Below, piece after piece: positions 1 through 8,901 of a DNA stretch of 64,000 nt. The translations under genes and the position numbers were made by a program. This stretch comes from DAIDKA01 sp963708865. GTDB taxonomy: Bacteria; Pseudomonadota; Gammaproteobacteria; Steroidobacterales; Steroidobacteraceae. A model generated the notes under the pieces. The model did no database searches, had not been told where the DNA came from, and saw only the letters and a list, made by a program, of their open reading frames with translations. The stretch spans positions 1 to 64,000 of the forward strand of contig CAVPUC010000005.1 of the NCBI GenBank assembly GCA_963708865.1, written 5' to 3'. Each line of letters starts with the position of its first letter. Within the stretch, counting starts at the first letter, position 1.

Positions 1-79
1 AAGCCGCCGCTCAACGCACCAGATCACCCGCCGCCCGGCCGCGGCAGTACCGCTCGGCTGGAACAATTTATTGGCAAGC

Positions 80-382
80 CTAGCCGGGGAGCTTTGCTGC
101 GAGCACGTCAACTTTCCCGATGGACGGTTCCTGGGAGAGAAGTTCGCCAGCCTTTTCCATGAGCGCCGCTGCAACCTTGCCCGATAGGTGAGCCTGCCGC
201 CCGGCCTCATTTGGAAACGCGTCAAAGATGCCGAACGTGGAAGGTCCAAGGCGGATACCAAACCACGCGGTGGTGGCGGGCTCCTGCTGAACGAGGGGTA
301 GGCCGCTCATTAGAAAGCTTTCTACCTCCTTCTCCTTGCCGGGCTTTGCTTCTAGCTTCACAAATAACGCTACCTTGACCAT
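80..382 (-). CDS. ABM-type (antibiotic biosynthesis monooxygenase fold) small protein
   Basis: Encodes 100 residues that look like a single ferredoxin-like ABM domain, the family of small dimeric cofactor-free monooxygenases and quinol monooxygenases. The N-terminus has the typical LFVKLEAKPGKE pattern, followed by a central TTAWFGIRL strand and the FGIFDAFPNEAG segment. The start at 382 is supported by GGAG eight bases upstream. It lies on the same strand as the catabolic genes to its right, about 170 bp beyond the end of the hydrolase gene. In such clusters these proteins may oxidise quinols or aromatic intermediates, but many family members have no known activity, so the substrate is unassigned. 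Confidence 0.75.
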   Translation of the reverse strand: MVKVALFVKLEAKPGKEKEVESFLMSGLPLVQQEPATTAWFGIRLGPSTFGIFDAFPNEAGRQAHLSGKVAAALMEKAGELLSQEPSIGKVDVLAAKLPG

Positions 383-553
383 GACACATCTCCAATTCTC
401 GGTGAGACGTCACGGTACATCTTGCTCTGCTGCGGACTCAACAGCAGATTAGCCCGCAAGGTTGCGGGGTTCCTGGCTGGCAAAGTCGGACCTGCGCCGA
501 AGTCCCGTGTTCATCGATAAAGTACGGCCGCCGGCAACGCGTGAGCGCGACGC

Positions 554-2023
554 TCAAGGTCCGCGACCTACACGCGAGGCTTTCGCCGCCCGCACGCTAG
601 CCTCTGCGTCGAACGGCAGGATGTAGCCATCCCTTACATTTTGAGACGCGACCTTCGTCACCTTGGCGACATAGGCAGCGTGGCTCGGATAGAGGGCGCT
701 GAGGTGATCGATGCTCATGTCGACCGAATAGCCCCAGCGCACGCAAGCGCCCGCGCCTATGGCTTCGCCCCCGGCGGGAACGGCGGAGGCGTTGGCGGGG
801 GCGTTGTCGCCGACATTGATCTGAGTGGGAACCGCCAGCTCCGACAGCTGAATGCCACCTTGAGCAAGGCCGTCGGCGTTGCGCTCTACCTGCGCCGCCT
901 GGGGCCTGGGGTTTAGCTTGGTGACGGCGAGACGCGGCGCGCCCGGCGGTGGCCGGCCGCCCTCGGCCCAGCTCGCTAGCTTGTTGAGGGCCGACGCCAC
1001 CACGTAGCTGGTGGGGACGCGCGTGCCGATTTGGGAATTGGCACATAGCGGCGCCATGGCCGCCTCCAGCGACCTGCCATTGTCGCGCAACTCCAGCGGT
1101 TCGCGGCTGGCGCGCAGATGCTGGTCCACATGACTGGTGCCCGCCACTTCCCAGCTGCGGAATTTGGCAGTGTCGGGCTGCTCGCTCGCCGCTTCACCGT
1201 TCAGCGTGTCGAACTCGGTGCTGACCTTCATCACCGGCACCGGCAGGTCGTCGCGGATGCGCCGACCCAGCGAGGATAAGAGTAGAAACCCGTCATAGAC
1301 GCGGGCCGCAGGATTGATAGCGTTGATGTAGCTCGCCAGCCGGTTGGCCGATTGAGATTCGCCCGCGGCGAGCAGCAGCTTCGGCTTCAGGCCATGCAAC
1401 ATGTCCACGCTGGCCGGATGCCTGATGGCTTCGCCCACTTGGCTGAAGATGTCGTAGGAGAGAGCGTCGGCGTCAGTGCCTGCCGGGGGCCCAGCGCCCC
1501 GCGCGACCGTCTTGCCGACATCCAGTTCGCCATAGCGGGCAGGGCTGAAGTTCTTGAGCGCCGCGACCCCAACAGTCTGGGCTGACACGCCCACCCAGAC
1601 ATAGCCTTCGCGCAGCAGGTGTTCCCAGTCAAAGAACCAGAAGTTCTCGGCGTCGAACTGATTGGTAACGTTGTACCATTCCACTACCACGATGCCATTG
1701 GATTGCTTTGGATTGGCTGGGCGGCGCACGACCACACGCGTCTTATAGGGCTGGTCGGCCAAAGCGACCACCCCGTCCTTCATCGGGTCGGCGATTCGAT
1801 AGGTATTCGCAGCGCCACGCACGAAAAACTCCTCCTCGACATAGCCATGCTGTGCCAGATCGTGATTGGAAGAGAAAAAGATGTAGTTGTGGGCGGGTGA
1901 TCCCGGTACCTCCGATGAGGCGATCGGCCCTGTGATCTCGGGGACTGGCACGCCCGCTAAAGCAGGCAATGTCAAAAACCCCAAAGCCACGCCCAAAAGC
2001 AGGTTTAATTGACTGGACCGCAT
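554..2023 (-). CDS. secreted alpha/beta hydrolase domain protein
   Basis: A 489-residue protein with a cleavable signal peptide (a hydrophobic stretch ending LTLPALA-G near residue 22), so it should act in the periplasm. It resembles the alpha/beta-hydrolase-domain family of about 450-500 residues found in catabolic clusters. The probable nucleophile is the serine of GESQS in the segment LLLAAGESQSANRL, about residue 245. The frame is open 27 codons further upstream, but the ATG at 2023 is preferred: it has GGGGGAG just before it and begins the signal peptide. A role in cleaving an ester or lactone of the imported substrate is inference from context. Confidence 0.8.
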   Translation of the reverse strand: MRSSQLNLLLGVALGFLTLPALAGVPVPEITGPIASSEVPGSPAHNYIFFSSNHDLAQHGYVEEEFFVRGAANTYRIADPMKDGVVALADQPYKTRVVVRRPANPKQSNGIVVVEWYNVTNQFDAENFWFFDWEHLLREGYVWVGVSAQTVGVAALKNFSPARYGELDVGKTVARGAGPPAGTDADALSYDIFSQVGEAIRHPASVDMLHGLKPKLLLAAGESQSANRLASYINAINPAARVYDGFLLLSSLGRRIRDDLPVPVMKVSTEFDTLNGEAASEQPDTAKFRSWEVAGTSHVDQHLRASREPLELRDNGRSLEAAMAPLCANSQIGTRVPTSYVVASALNKLASWAEGGRPPPGAPRLAVTKLNPRPQAAQVERNADGLAQGGIQLSELAVPTQINVGDNAPANASAVPAGGEAIGAGACVRWGYSVDMSIDHLSALYPSHAAYVAKVTKVASQNVRDGYILPFDAEASVRAAKASRVGRGP

Positions 2024-2289
2024 CACTCCCCCCGGGCCCACGACATTCGCGCGAATAGTCCCCGCCTTCCGGTCCGGCGTCAAGAAACTATCGACTTCGG
2101 CCAAAGCCGCGCCGTCGGCATCGATAAGTTCGTCTTCGCTCGCCTGCGCTGAAACGCGGGGCGGCCTAATATCACAAGCTGTTCACGGTCCCAGCGATGA
2201 ACGATGGCTCACCGCTGATGGGATCAAGCCGTTTGCCAGCAGGTAGTGGCGGTCTGCATCAGTGGTGATGAGCACTGATCAAACCCGCT

Positions 2290-2640
2290 TCACAGTCCGA
2301 ACATCCCCAGCGCGGGACTCAAGGGAAGGGTGATCGCCAGCAGAGCAAGCACGATCGCCGGCGTTTCCAGTCTCATGAACAGTCCGTGTCGCGCCAAGGT
2401 GAATACCACGGCCAGCATGATTGAGATGGCCCCCAGGATCGCGAGCCGTGGCATGAATTGGCCGAAGAGCATGGCCGCGAGGATCCACTCCCCGATCCCC
2501 ACGCCGATACGCAGGCTGTCAGGATAGTTCCAGTTCCTGAACTCCTCAGCAATGAATTTCGGCCCAAACAGATTGAGCCAGCCAGCCCACGCGAACAGAG
2601 CGGCGATGATGCAACAAAGCCCGTAATAGGTACTGATCAC
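2290..2640 (-). CDS. DoxX-like small membrane protein
   Basis: A 116-residue protein with four predicted transmembrane helices (about residues 5-24, 46-63, 66-84 and 92-112), matching the DoxX/DUF4870-like four-helix architecture. It starts with GTG at 2640, 12 bases after the stop of the RidA-family gene, so the two are probably cotranscribed. DoxX-family proteins occur as partners of redox enzymes, but most lack a defined function. Nothing in the sequence identifies a cofactor or substrate. The 266 bp between this gene and the hydrolase gene hold no coding signal that I can see. Confidence 0.7.
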   Translation of the reverse strand: MISTYYGLCCIIAALFAWAGWLNLFGPKFIAEEFRNWNYPDSLRIGVGIGEWILAAMLFGQFMPRLAILGAISIMLAVVFTLARHGLFMRLETPAIVLALLAITLPLSPALGMFGL

Positions 2641-2652
2641 GATCTGCGCCGA

Positions 2653-3117
2653 TTACTTGCGCGGGAAGACGGCGATGCAGTCCAGTTCCACCCGCGCGCC
2701 GGGCGTGGACAGATTGTTGATGCATACCGTCGTGGAGGCCGGTGACCAGTCGCCCAAGGTTTCCTTAATCGTGGCCGACATCCCATCCTGATCCCGGATG
2801 TCCGTCAGGTACTTCGTCATCTTGACGATGTCGGTCCACTGCAACCCCTCATGGTCCAGAATGGTCTTGATTGTCGCCAGCGCCCGCTTTGTCTGCGCGC
2901 GGATGTCGAGTGGATGGTCGTGCTCATTCGGGACATGCGGATGCTTGTGATACAGCGGCGAGGAGGTGGACCCTGAAATGAACAGCAGGTCCCCAGGTGA
3001 CTCGATGCGGATCGCAGGGGCGTAGGGCATGTCTGCTACGCGTTCCGGTTCCGTGTGAATCTCGCCGATCCCTGGGTTGCTGGGTGAGACTTTGTAGGCA
3101 GGTTTACGGTCAGACAT
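2653..3117 (-). CDS. RidA / YjgF family protein
   Basis: A 154-residue RidA-superfamily protein. The core runs from IESPGDLLFISGSTS to the conserved C-terminal strand ARVELDCIAVFPRK, with the QTKRALATIKTILDHEGLQWTDIVKMTKYL helix-turn region between. Canonical RidA deaminates reactive enamine or imine intermediates, with an arginine near the C-terminus; here an Arg sits in GARVELDC at the expected place. It has about 20 extra N-terminal residues compared with the 130-residue canonical form, typical of catabolic paralogues. The ATG at 3117 is chosen because GGAG lies six bases upstream. In this cluster it may act on an unstable ring-cleavage or tautomerising intermediate (inference). Confidence 0.85.
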   Translation of the reverse strand: MSDRKPAYKVSPSNPGIGEIHTEPERVADMPYAPAIRIESPGDLLFISGSTSSPLYHKHPHVPNEHDHPLDIRAQTKRALATIKTILDHEGLQWTDIVKMTKYLTDIRDQDGMSATIKETLGDWSPASTTVCINNLSTPGARVELDCIAVFPRK

Positions 3118-3163
3118 CAAATTCTCCGTTATTGCGGCGCTAGACTTACGAGGGCCATTGCCT

Positions 3164-4214
3164 TCAGTGTTCTGCTGGGGCGTTCAGTTCGATGCCGGCG
3201 GGCTTCGTTTGCGGCAGCTGGGATGAAAAAGTCATCTTGAGCAACCGCTCGGCGTTGCGGAAGGCGATGTCCTCATAGTCCTGCTGCGACAGTTGCAGCT
3301 CCAGCAGCCGATCCCAGGTAGCGCGGATAGGACCGAAGGGCGCATCGGAGGAGAAAACCACGCGCGAGGTGCCGAAGAAGTTCAAACCGCAGCGCAGCCC
3401 GTGCTCCCCGCCGAAGAGCGCCGTATCGGCATAAAAGTCGTGCAGGTAGTCGAGGTGCGGACGCTTCAGGCTCGGCAGTACCTTGCTGTAGTCCTCACCG
3501 CTGGTGCGCGCGCCGAGCAGCTTCAGACCGGAGCCGACGCGGCCGTCAAAGTAGGGAATCATGCCGCCCAGATGGTGCGTGATGATCTTAAGTTTGGGAT
3601 AACGGTCAAAGAGGCCGCTAAACACCAGGCGGCACATAGCGACCGACGTTCTCATACGGCCACCCGAAACACCACCACATCTCGAATCGTGAGCGCTCCT
3701 CGCTGGCGTAGTCCGCCGCTGCGGCCGTTCGCGCCGGATGCAGCCAGATCGGCAGATCATGTTTCGCTGCCAGGGCGAACACCTCTTCGTAGGCGCCGCT
3801 GTCCAGGGGCTTGCCGGCGACGTTCGTATAGATCTGGAAACCCCGGGCGCCGCATTGGAAGGCGCGTTCCACTTCACGCACGCTGGCATCGACATCATGC
3901 AGGCTGACGGCGGCGACGAAGGCAGGAAAGCGGTCCGGGTACCTGGCGCACAGCTCCGCCAGGCTGTCATTGGCGATGGTGGCCAGTTCATTGCCGGTCG
4001 CACCGGTGCTGATGTCCTCGATCGGTGGGTTGGGCAGACAGATGACCTGACGGTAGTCCCCGCACTCATCCATCTCGCGGAAGCGGACATCGAGGTCGAG
4101 CAGCTTCTTGACCGAGCGCAGCCGCTTGCCCATGTCCTCCAGCGGCGGCGTGCGCTTGAGCATGGCGTCGAAATAGCGTTGAGGATAGATATGCGTGTAG
4201 ATATCAAGCAGCAT
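3164..4214 (-). pseudogene. amidohydrolase-2 family (ACMSD/LigW-like) enzyme interrupted by a +1 frameshift
   Basis: Two reading frames together give one amidohydrolase-2 protein of about 349 residues. The first begins at ATG 4214 (GAGGA upstream) with MLLDIYTHIYPQRYFD, where the usual DxHxH metal motif appears as IYTHIYP, and continues through FVAAVSLHDVDA and LPIWLHPAR. At 3649-3650 one extra base in GAGAACG moves the frame. The second frame continues with LVFSGLFDRYPKLKIITHHLGG and VVFSSDAPFGP, containing the conserved second-half His and Asp ligands, and ends at 3164. The family includes non-oxidative decarboxylases of aromatic and muconate acids (ACMSD, gamma-resorcylate decarboxylase, LigW). 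The first aspartate of DIYTHIYP is conserved, but a Tyr-Thr replaces the usual spacing, so metal binding may be atypical. Confidence 0.75.
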
Positions 4215-4364
4215 GAAAGTGAAGTCCTCATTGACGCCAGGTACGTGCGCAGATCGGGAGGCTCGGCCATCCCGGCGCCCGGCGCGGTTGGAAATAAGAT
4301 GCAAGGGAGCGGCACATGCGCCGCGCGCCTTTCACCGCAACGACACCCCGCGGCCACCGGGCCC

Positions 4365-6029
4365 TCACGAGGGCCCCCTTCCACCGCACACCTTGTGCAG
4401 TACCGCGGGCGCCTCGAGCGCCGATTCCCCCCGCCACGCGACGATCTGATCCGGACGCACGAGAGCCAGATCCGCACCATACAGATCCCGCGCCTCCGTT
4501 GTCGGTACGTCCACCACCTTAAGGGGGATTGCGAGCGCCGCGGCGGTGCGCTGGAACGGCGTCGCATCCGCACCCGCGCCCAGCCGCAGCACGGTCCAGT
4601 CGAACCCGAAGATATCGTACAGTGAGCGTCCCGACTCATCGAGCCACAGGTGCGGCGCGCGTCCTCCGGGGGTTGCGCAGGGTACATAGTGGTTGGCCGT
4701 GTCCGGCGGCGCCGTCGTGCCGTCGCCCCAGATGATCGGTGAGCCGTCATAGCGGCCGCCAAAGGTGATGCCGGGAATGTTGAACTCCGCCCGGGCGTGA
4801 GCGAGGAGGTAGTTGCCGGCATGCTCGCGGGCCGCATCGCCGGCGGCGGATACCTCCTCGATTTGCGCGTCCGGTTTGAAGTTCCCGATCGAATCGGCGA
4901 ACAGGCGGGCGAAGGTTGTATTGCGGATGGCAAGTGGACGCCGTTCGATCTCGTAGCTGTCCAGGACGCCAGCTCCGAGGCGGCCCTTCACGGCCTGGGC
5001 GAGTTTCCATCCCAGATTTACGGCATCGTCGACCGCCGTGTTGTACCCCAGGCCCCCCGTGGTCGTGAACAGGTGGGCGGCATCACCGCCTAGGAAGACG
5101 TTGCCGACCCTGAACCGGTCAGCCACCAGCGCGGCGCCTGCCGACCAGGTGCCGTGGGAGAGGATCCGCGCCGCAACCGTCCGGCCCACGGCCTTGTAGA
5201 ACAGGTCCAGCATGTCAGTTGGCGAGGTCGGGATCGCCTCCCCTGGGCGCAGCTGTGCGTGGAAGGCGAACTCGCCCTGGCCGCTGACCGCCGCCATGAA
5301 TGCCCGCCGTTCCGAGTTGAAGCTGACGTTCATCCAGGCCGGAGCGTGACCCGTGGCCTCGTAGAATGCGGGGCTCTCCAAGTAGAGCGCGAACATCTGG
5401 CCGCCGAGGAAGTCGCGCTTCGCGCCGTATTCACCGGAATACTCGATACCCAGCTGTCGACGCACCGCACTGCGCGAACCGTCCGCACCGACCAGGTATC
5501 GCCCGCGCTTGAGGGATACCTCCCCATCGCTCAACCGTTCGATCTTCGCTTCAACGCGCGCGCCCTCATCAACGAAATCAATCAGGCGGTGCCCGAAGTG
5601 CACCGAGACAGTAGGCAGGCGTTCCGCGTGGCTGCGCAGCACCCGCTCTACAAACTTCTGGGACACCCGGTGCGGCAGTTCGGCGGCGCTCCAGGAGCCG
5701 GTCATGCCTGCGATCTTTTGGCGTGCCTCGCGCGCCGAGGGGAGCCGCAGCCGCGCGAGCTCATAGCCTGCAAAGCGTGTGAAGTACGCCACATCGGTCG
5801 GATAATCCGGCGGCAGGCCGAGCGAGCGGATCTCCTCCGCGAAGCCCAGGCGCCGATAGTGCTCCATGGTGCGCGCCTGGGTCGCATTCGCCTGCGGGTT
5901 GGTGGCGGTGGACTGTTTGGCGTCGATCAGGAGGACCTCAACACCGCGGCGGCCAAGCTCGATCGCCAGCACGAGCCCACAGGGGCCACCGCCCACAATG
6001 ATGACATCAAAGGAGTCCTTGGGCTTCAT
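4365..6029 (-). CDS. FAD-dependent aromatic ring hydroxylase (MhpA/PheA-like)
   Basis: A 554-residue group A flavoprotein monooxygenase. The N-terminal Rossmann motif is FDVIIVGGGPCGLVLAIE, the DG motif is YLVGADGSRSAVRR, and the GD/FAD-ribityl motif is VFLGGDAAHLFTTTGGLG followed by YNTAVDDAVNLGWKL. A C-terminal thioredoxin-like domain (about residues 430-554) matches the layout of 3-(3-hydroxyphenyl)propionate and phenol-type hydroxylases. It would add one hydroxyl next to an existing phenol group using NAD(P)H and oxygen. The start at 6029 leaves 23 bp to the upstream transporter gene, and the two read as an operon. The exact substrate cannot be told from sequence. Confidence 0.88.
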   Translation of the reverse strand: MKPKDSFDVIIVGGGPCGLVLAIELGRRGVEVLLIDAKQSTATNPQANATQARTMEHYRRLGFAEEIRSLGLPPDYPTDVAYFTRFAGYELARLRLPSAREARQKIAGMTGSWSAAELPHRVSQKFVERVLRSHAERLPTVSVHFGHRLIDFVDEGARVEAKIERLSDGEVSLKRGRYLVGADGSRSAVRRQLGIEYSGEYGAKRDFLGGQMFALYLESPAFYEATGHAPAWMNVSFNSERRAFMAAVSGQGEFAFHAQLRPGEAIPTSPTDMLDLFYKAVGRTVAARILSHGTWSAGAALVADRFRVGNVFLGGDAAHLFTTTGGLGYNTAVDDAVNLGWKLAQAVKGRLGAGVLDSYEIERRPLAIRNTTFARLFADSIGNFKPDAQIEEVSAAGDAAREHAGNYLLAHARAEFNIPGITFGGRYDGSPIIWGDGTTAPPDTANHYVPCATPGGRAPHLWLDESGRSLYDIFGFDWTVLRLGAGADATPFQRTAAALAIPLKVVDVPTTEARDLYGADLALVRPDQIVAWRGESALEAPAVLHKVCGGRGPS

Positions 6030-6052
6030 GCTTGTCTTGGCGAGGCGGGCGT

Positions 6053-7390
6053 TTACGCCGCCAGGGAGCGACGCGAGGTGACCATGGCGGCCGCCGCCAC
6101 GATCGGGGCCACTGCGATAGCCAGAAAGATGATCGCGAGGGGCCATTGCAGCCCGAGCAGTCTGCCGACGGCGAGTGGGCCCACGACCTGCCCGACCCGT
6201 CCGATCCCCATCGCCCAGCCGATACCCGTCGCCCTCGCTGCGCCCTGGTACAGTGCACCGGCGAGCGCGATCGCGGCGCCGGCGCTCGCGCCGAGGAACA
6301 TGCACGCCAGCATCAGCAGGAGTGCCGGCATCGCAAACCCCTGCACACCGCCCAGCAGCGCGGCGCTGATGCTGCCCAGGAGCAGCAGCACGGGCAGCAC
6401 CCGGGGACCCCAAAGCTTCACGAGCGGTCCCGATAAGCTGGTGCCGACGACACCGCCGAGATTCCAGAAGGCGATCGCTGTGGCGGTGTCGGCTATCGAC
6501 ATGCCGCGCTGCCCGAGCAGCGTCGGTGACCACAGATTCAGCATGGACAAGGTGCCGAAAAGAAACGCAAAGCCGATCCACAGCAACGCCGTGGCGCGCC
6601 AGCGACCATTGCCGAACAGCGCACTGAGGCCACTGGTCTGATGCCCCTTTTGCCGCAGCTGGAAACGCGCATGGTGGGGAATGAGAAGGCCGGGTTGCAG
6701 AGACTGAAGCAGCCGCCTGATCCGCTGTGAGGCGCCTTTGGCGACCAAATAATCCAGTGACTCCGGCGCGAACAGTATGAGTGCCGCGACCAGCACCAGC
6801 GGCACGAGGCCGCCGAAATAGAAGATGCTGCGCCAGCTGTAGAACCCCAACAGATAGCGCACCGCAAAGGCGCCGACGATGCCACCCAGCGGGAATCCCA
6901 CCCATAACGCTGAGGTCGTCAGCTGCCGCCAACGCAGCGGCGCGTACTCGCTGCCCAAACTCAGGAAACACGGCACGGCACCGCCTAAGCCAAGGCCCAC
7001 CGCCAGCCGGCACAGCACCAGCGTCGTCAGCGTGGTGACGTGGGCCGTCAAGAGCGTGAACACCGCAAAGAGGGCCGTGGTCGCAATCAGCATACGTTTG
7101 CGGCCGATCCGATCCGCCACCGAGCCCAACCATATGGCACCCAGCGCCGCGCCTAAGGTCATCGAGGAGAACACCGGACCAAATTGCGCAATGGGGATGG
7201 CCAGCTCTGCCGCCATGGGTCGCGCGACGATGCCAATCGTCTGCGAATCCATGCCATCGAGCAACCCGACCATGGCGCACAGCGCAAAGATGCGCAGGTG
7301 AGCGCCCCGCAGCGGCATCTCATCGACCAGCCGGCCCGCGTCGATCACTTCGCTGTCTGATCCGGTCAGCGCATTGGCGCGAACTTCCAT
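6053..7390 (-). CDS. MFS transporter, aromatic acid:H+ symporter (AAHS) type
   Basis: A 445-residue major facilitator with 12 predicted helices. The first helix motif GLLDGMDSQTIGIVARPMA and the loop 2-3 motif GSVADRIGRKRMLI are the AAHS-family signatures (the acidic DGxD in helix 1 and the GxxADRxGRK loop). A large hydrophilic loop lies in the middle. AAHS carriers such as PcaK, VanK and MhpT bring protonated aromatic acids into the cytoplasm. It starts at ATG 7390 with AGAGGATG upstream and is followed closely by the flavin hydroxylase. This supports an aromatic acid as substrate of the cluster. Confidence 0.87.
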   Translation of the reverse strand: MEVRANALTGSDSEVIDAGRLVDEMPLRGAHLRIFALCAMVGLLDGMDSQTIGIVARPMAAELAIPIAQFGPVFSSMTLGAALGAIWLGSVADRIGRKRMLIATTALFAVFTLLTAHVTTLTTLVLCRLAVGLGLGGAVPCFLSLGSEYAPLRWRQLTTSALWVGFPLGGIVGAFAVRYLLGFYSWRSIFYFGGLVPLVLVAALILFAPESLDYLVAKGASQRIRRLLQSLQPGLLIPHHARFQLRQKGHQTSGLSALFGNGRWRATALLWIGFAFLFGTLSMLNLWSPTLLGQRGMSIADTATAIAFWNLGGVVGTSLSGPLVKLWGPRVLPVLLLLGSISAALLGGVQGFAMPALLLMLACMFLGASAGAAIALAGALYQGAARATGIGWAMGIGRVGQVVGPLAVGRLLGLQWPLAIIFLAIAVAPIVAAAAMVTSRRSLAA

Positions 7391-7445
7391 GGCGTCATCC
7401 TCTTGCTGGGGCGCAGGGCCATGAAGGCCTCAAGCGCCCGGCATG

Positions 7446-8894
7446 TCAGGTCTTGCCCAGTGTCTCGTGCTTCATCTTCTGCACCACGGCCGCGTAAGGC
7501 GCCGGAGCCACCGTGACGCGCACCTGCGTCTGCTGGTGACGCTCGACGTGCAGCTTTCTCGAGCCGCCGTGCGGCTCTCCCCAGGTGAGTATCAGCTCTG
7601 TGCCCGGCACTGCGTCCTCGGCCCCCATCGTGGCGAGGGACAGGATCTCCCGTTCGTTGCCGCTGTAGCCGCAGAAACTGGAGACACCGACGAAGCGGCC
7701 GTCAGCATCATGCACGCAATCCGCCTGCGGAAATCCGTAGGAGGCCACCGGTAAGTCCAGGTACTTGTAGGGGACACCCGGCGCGAACATCGACTGCTGG
7801 ATGCGCGCCACATCGTCCTTGTTCCACACCAGCGTGACCTTGCGCCGGGTCGGACGGGAGGCCATCTCTTCCAACGCCGGCCGGCCGACGAAGTCGTGAT
7901 CGAATTTCATCATGCGATCCACGCCAATGTGCCAAGGCGTGACGTAGTAATCCTCGAGCTTGTCCGAGCGGTAGCTGCCGGCGATCTGCGCTCGGCCTTC
8001 CCAAGAATCGGCGCTCAGCCACTCACGGTAAGCAGCGAGCTTCTCATCAGTGTAAACAGCCGGCAGCGGGTAGCCCATCCAGCCACTTTCAGTGAGCGTA
8101 CTGAAGTAGGCGAGCCGGCCGCCTGGAACCAGGCCGTGGTTCGCGCCGACGCGCAGCAGGGCGTTACGAACGGTCGAATAGTCGGCGAACGCACCGGACA
8201 TCTCCACGCCCTTGTGACCGGCCATGCCATGGCGCAGGGCCAGCACCTCGCACCCTGCGATCTTCACCACCGCCGTGCGGAAGAACGGAATACTGGGCGC
8301 CTCGCCATCGACGACTTCCCGGAAGATCTTCTCGGCGTTCGGGCCGTCCATCCCGAAGCGGAAATTGACGCGGTTTGGAAATTCGGGCGACGTTGGACCC
8401 TCGCGCAGGATCTTCACGTCATAACCGCCGGTCTGCGCGTTGTATTGCAGCCAATTGTGCAGGTGCATGCCACTGATCAGCTCGAAGCGTCCGTCGCGCA
8501 GATGATGCAACACGGACTCGCCGATGACATGGCCCTGGTGATTGCAGGCGACGTACTGCTTGGCGCGACCCGGCTCGAAATTGGCGAAGCTGTTGATGCC
8601 GAAGTCACTCAGCAGCCGCAACGCATCCTTACCCTCGATGAACATCTCCGGCATGTGATGCGTCTGATCAAACAGCACGGCAGTCTCGCGCCAAGCGCGC
8701 TGCTCATCCCGCCAGTTGGTGTACTCGGCCGGCACGGGCGAGAAGCCCGGCCGGTTTCGGCTGTGCGGGGAGATGGTGTCGTTATAGAAGTAGTCGGCGA
8801 GATTGGCCACTGAGCTGATGAGATCGGCAAGCGACCGGCGTCCCTGTTGCGAGGCCGGCAAAACCGAGGCAGCGGATCGGCTATGGCTTTTCAT
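7446..8894 (-). CDS. GcvT-family aromatic O-demethylase, LigM/DesA-like
   Basis: A 482-residue aminomethyltransferase-fold protein. It has the length and landmarks of the tetrahydrofolate-dependent O-demethylases LigM and DesA rather than of GcvT (about 360): SPHSRNRPGFSPVPAEYTNWRDEQRAW, VLFDQTHHMPEMFIEG, LRHGMAGHKGVEMSG, and the C-terminal LSLATMGAEDAVPGTELILTWGE. Known members remove the methyl group of vanillate, 3-O-methylgallate or syringate and pass it to tetrahydrofolate. The gene sits eight bases after the upstream gene and just ahead of the aromatic acid transporter, so a methoxylated aromatic acid is the likely substrate. No folate C1-recycling genes (metF, ligH) are in the window. 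Confidence 0.82.
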   Translation of the reverse strand: MKSHSRSAASVLPASQQGRRSLADLISSVANLADYFYNDTISPHSRNRPGFSPVPAEYTNWRDEQRAWRETAVLFDQTHHMPEMFIEGKDALRLLSDFGINSFANFEPGRAKQYVACNHQGHVIGESVLHHLRDGRFELISGMHLHNWLQYNAQTGGYDVKILREGPTSPEFPNRVNFRFGMDGPNAEKIFREVVDGEAPSIPFFRTAVVKIAGCEVLALRHGMAGHKGVEMSGAFADYSTVRNALLRVGANHGLVPGGRLAYFSTLTESGWMGYPLPAVYTDEKLAAYREWLSADSWEGRAQIAGSYRSDKLEDYYVTPWHIGVDRMMKFDHDFVGRPALEEMASRPTRRKVTLVWNKDDVARIQQSMFAPGVPYKYLDLPVASYGFPQADCVHDADGRFVGVSSFCGYSGNEREILSLATMGAEDAVPGTELILTWGEPHGGSRKLHVERHQQTQVRVTVAPAPYAAVVQKMKHETLGKT

Positions 8895-8901
8895 TCACAT
8901 G

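Noticed and set aside
3164..4933. Continuous 589-codon frame on the minus strand
   Set aside because: Only its C-terminal third encodes amidohydrolase sequence; the N-terminal two-thirds is low-complexity Arg/Ser/Pro sequence typical of an antisense-frame shadow of the amidohydrolase and hydroxylase genes.
5154..6641. 495-codon plus-strand frame
   Set aside because: Lies opposite the hydroxylase and transporter genes, has no family landmarks and shows the composition of a high-GC antisense shadow.
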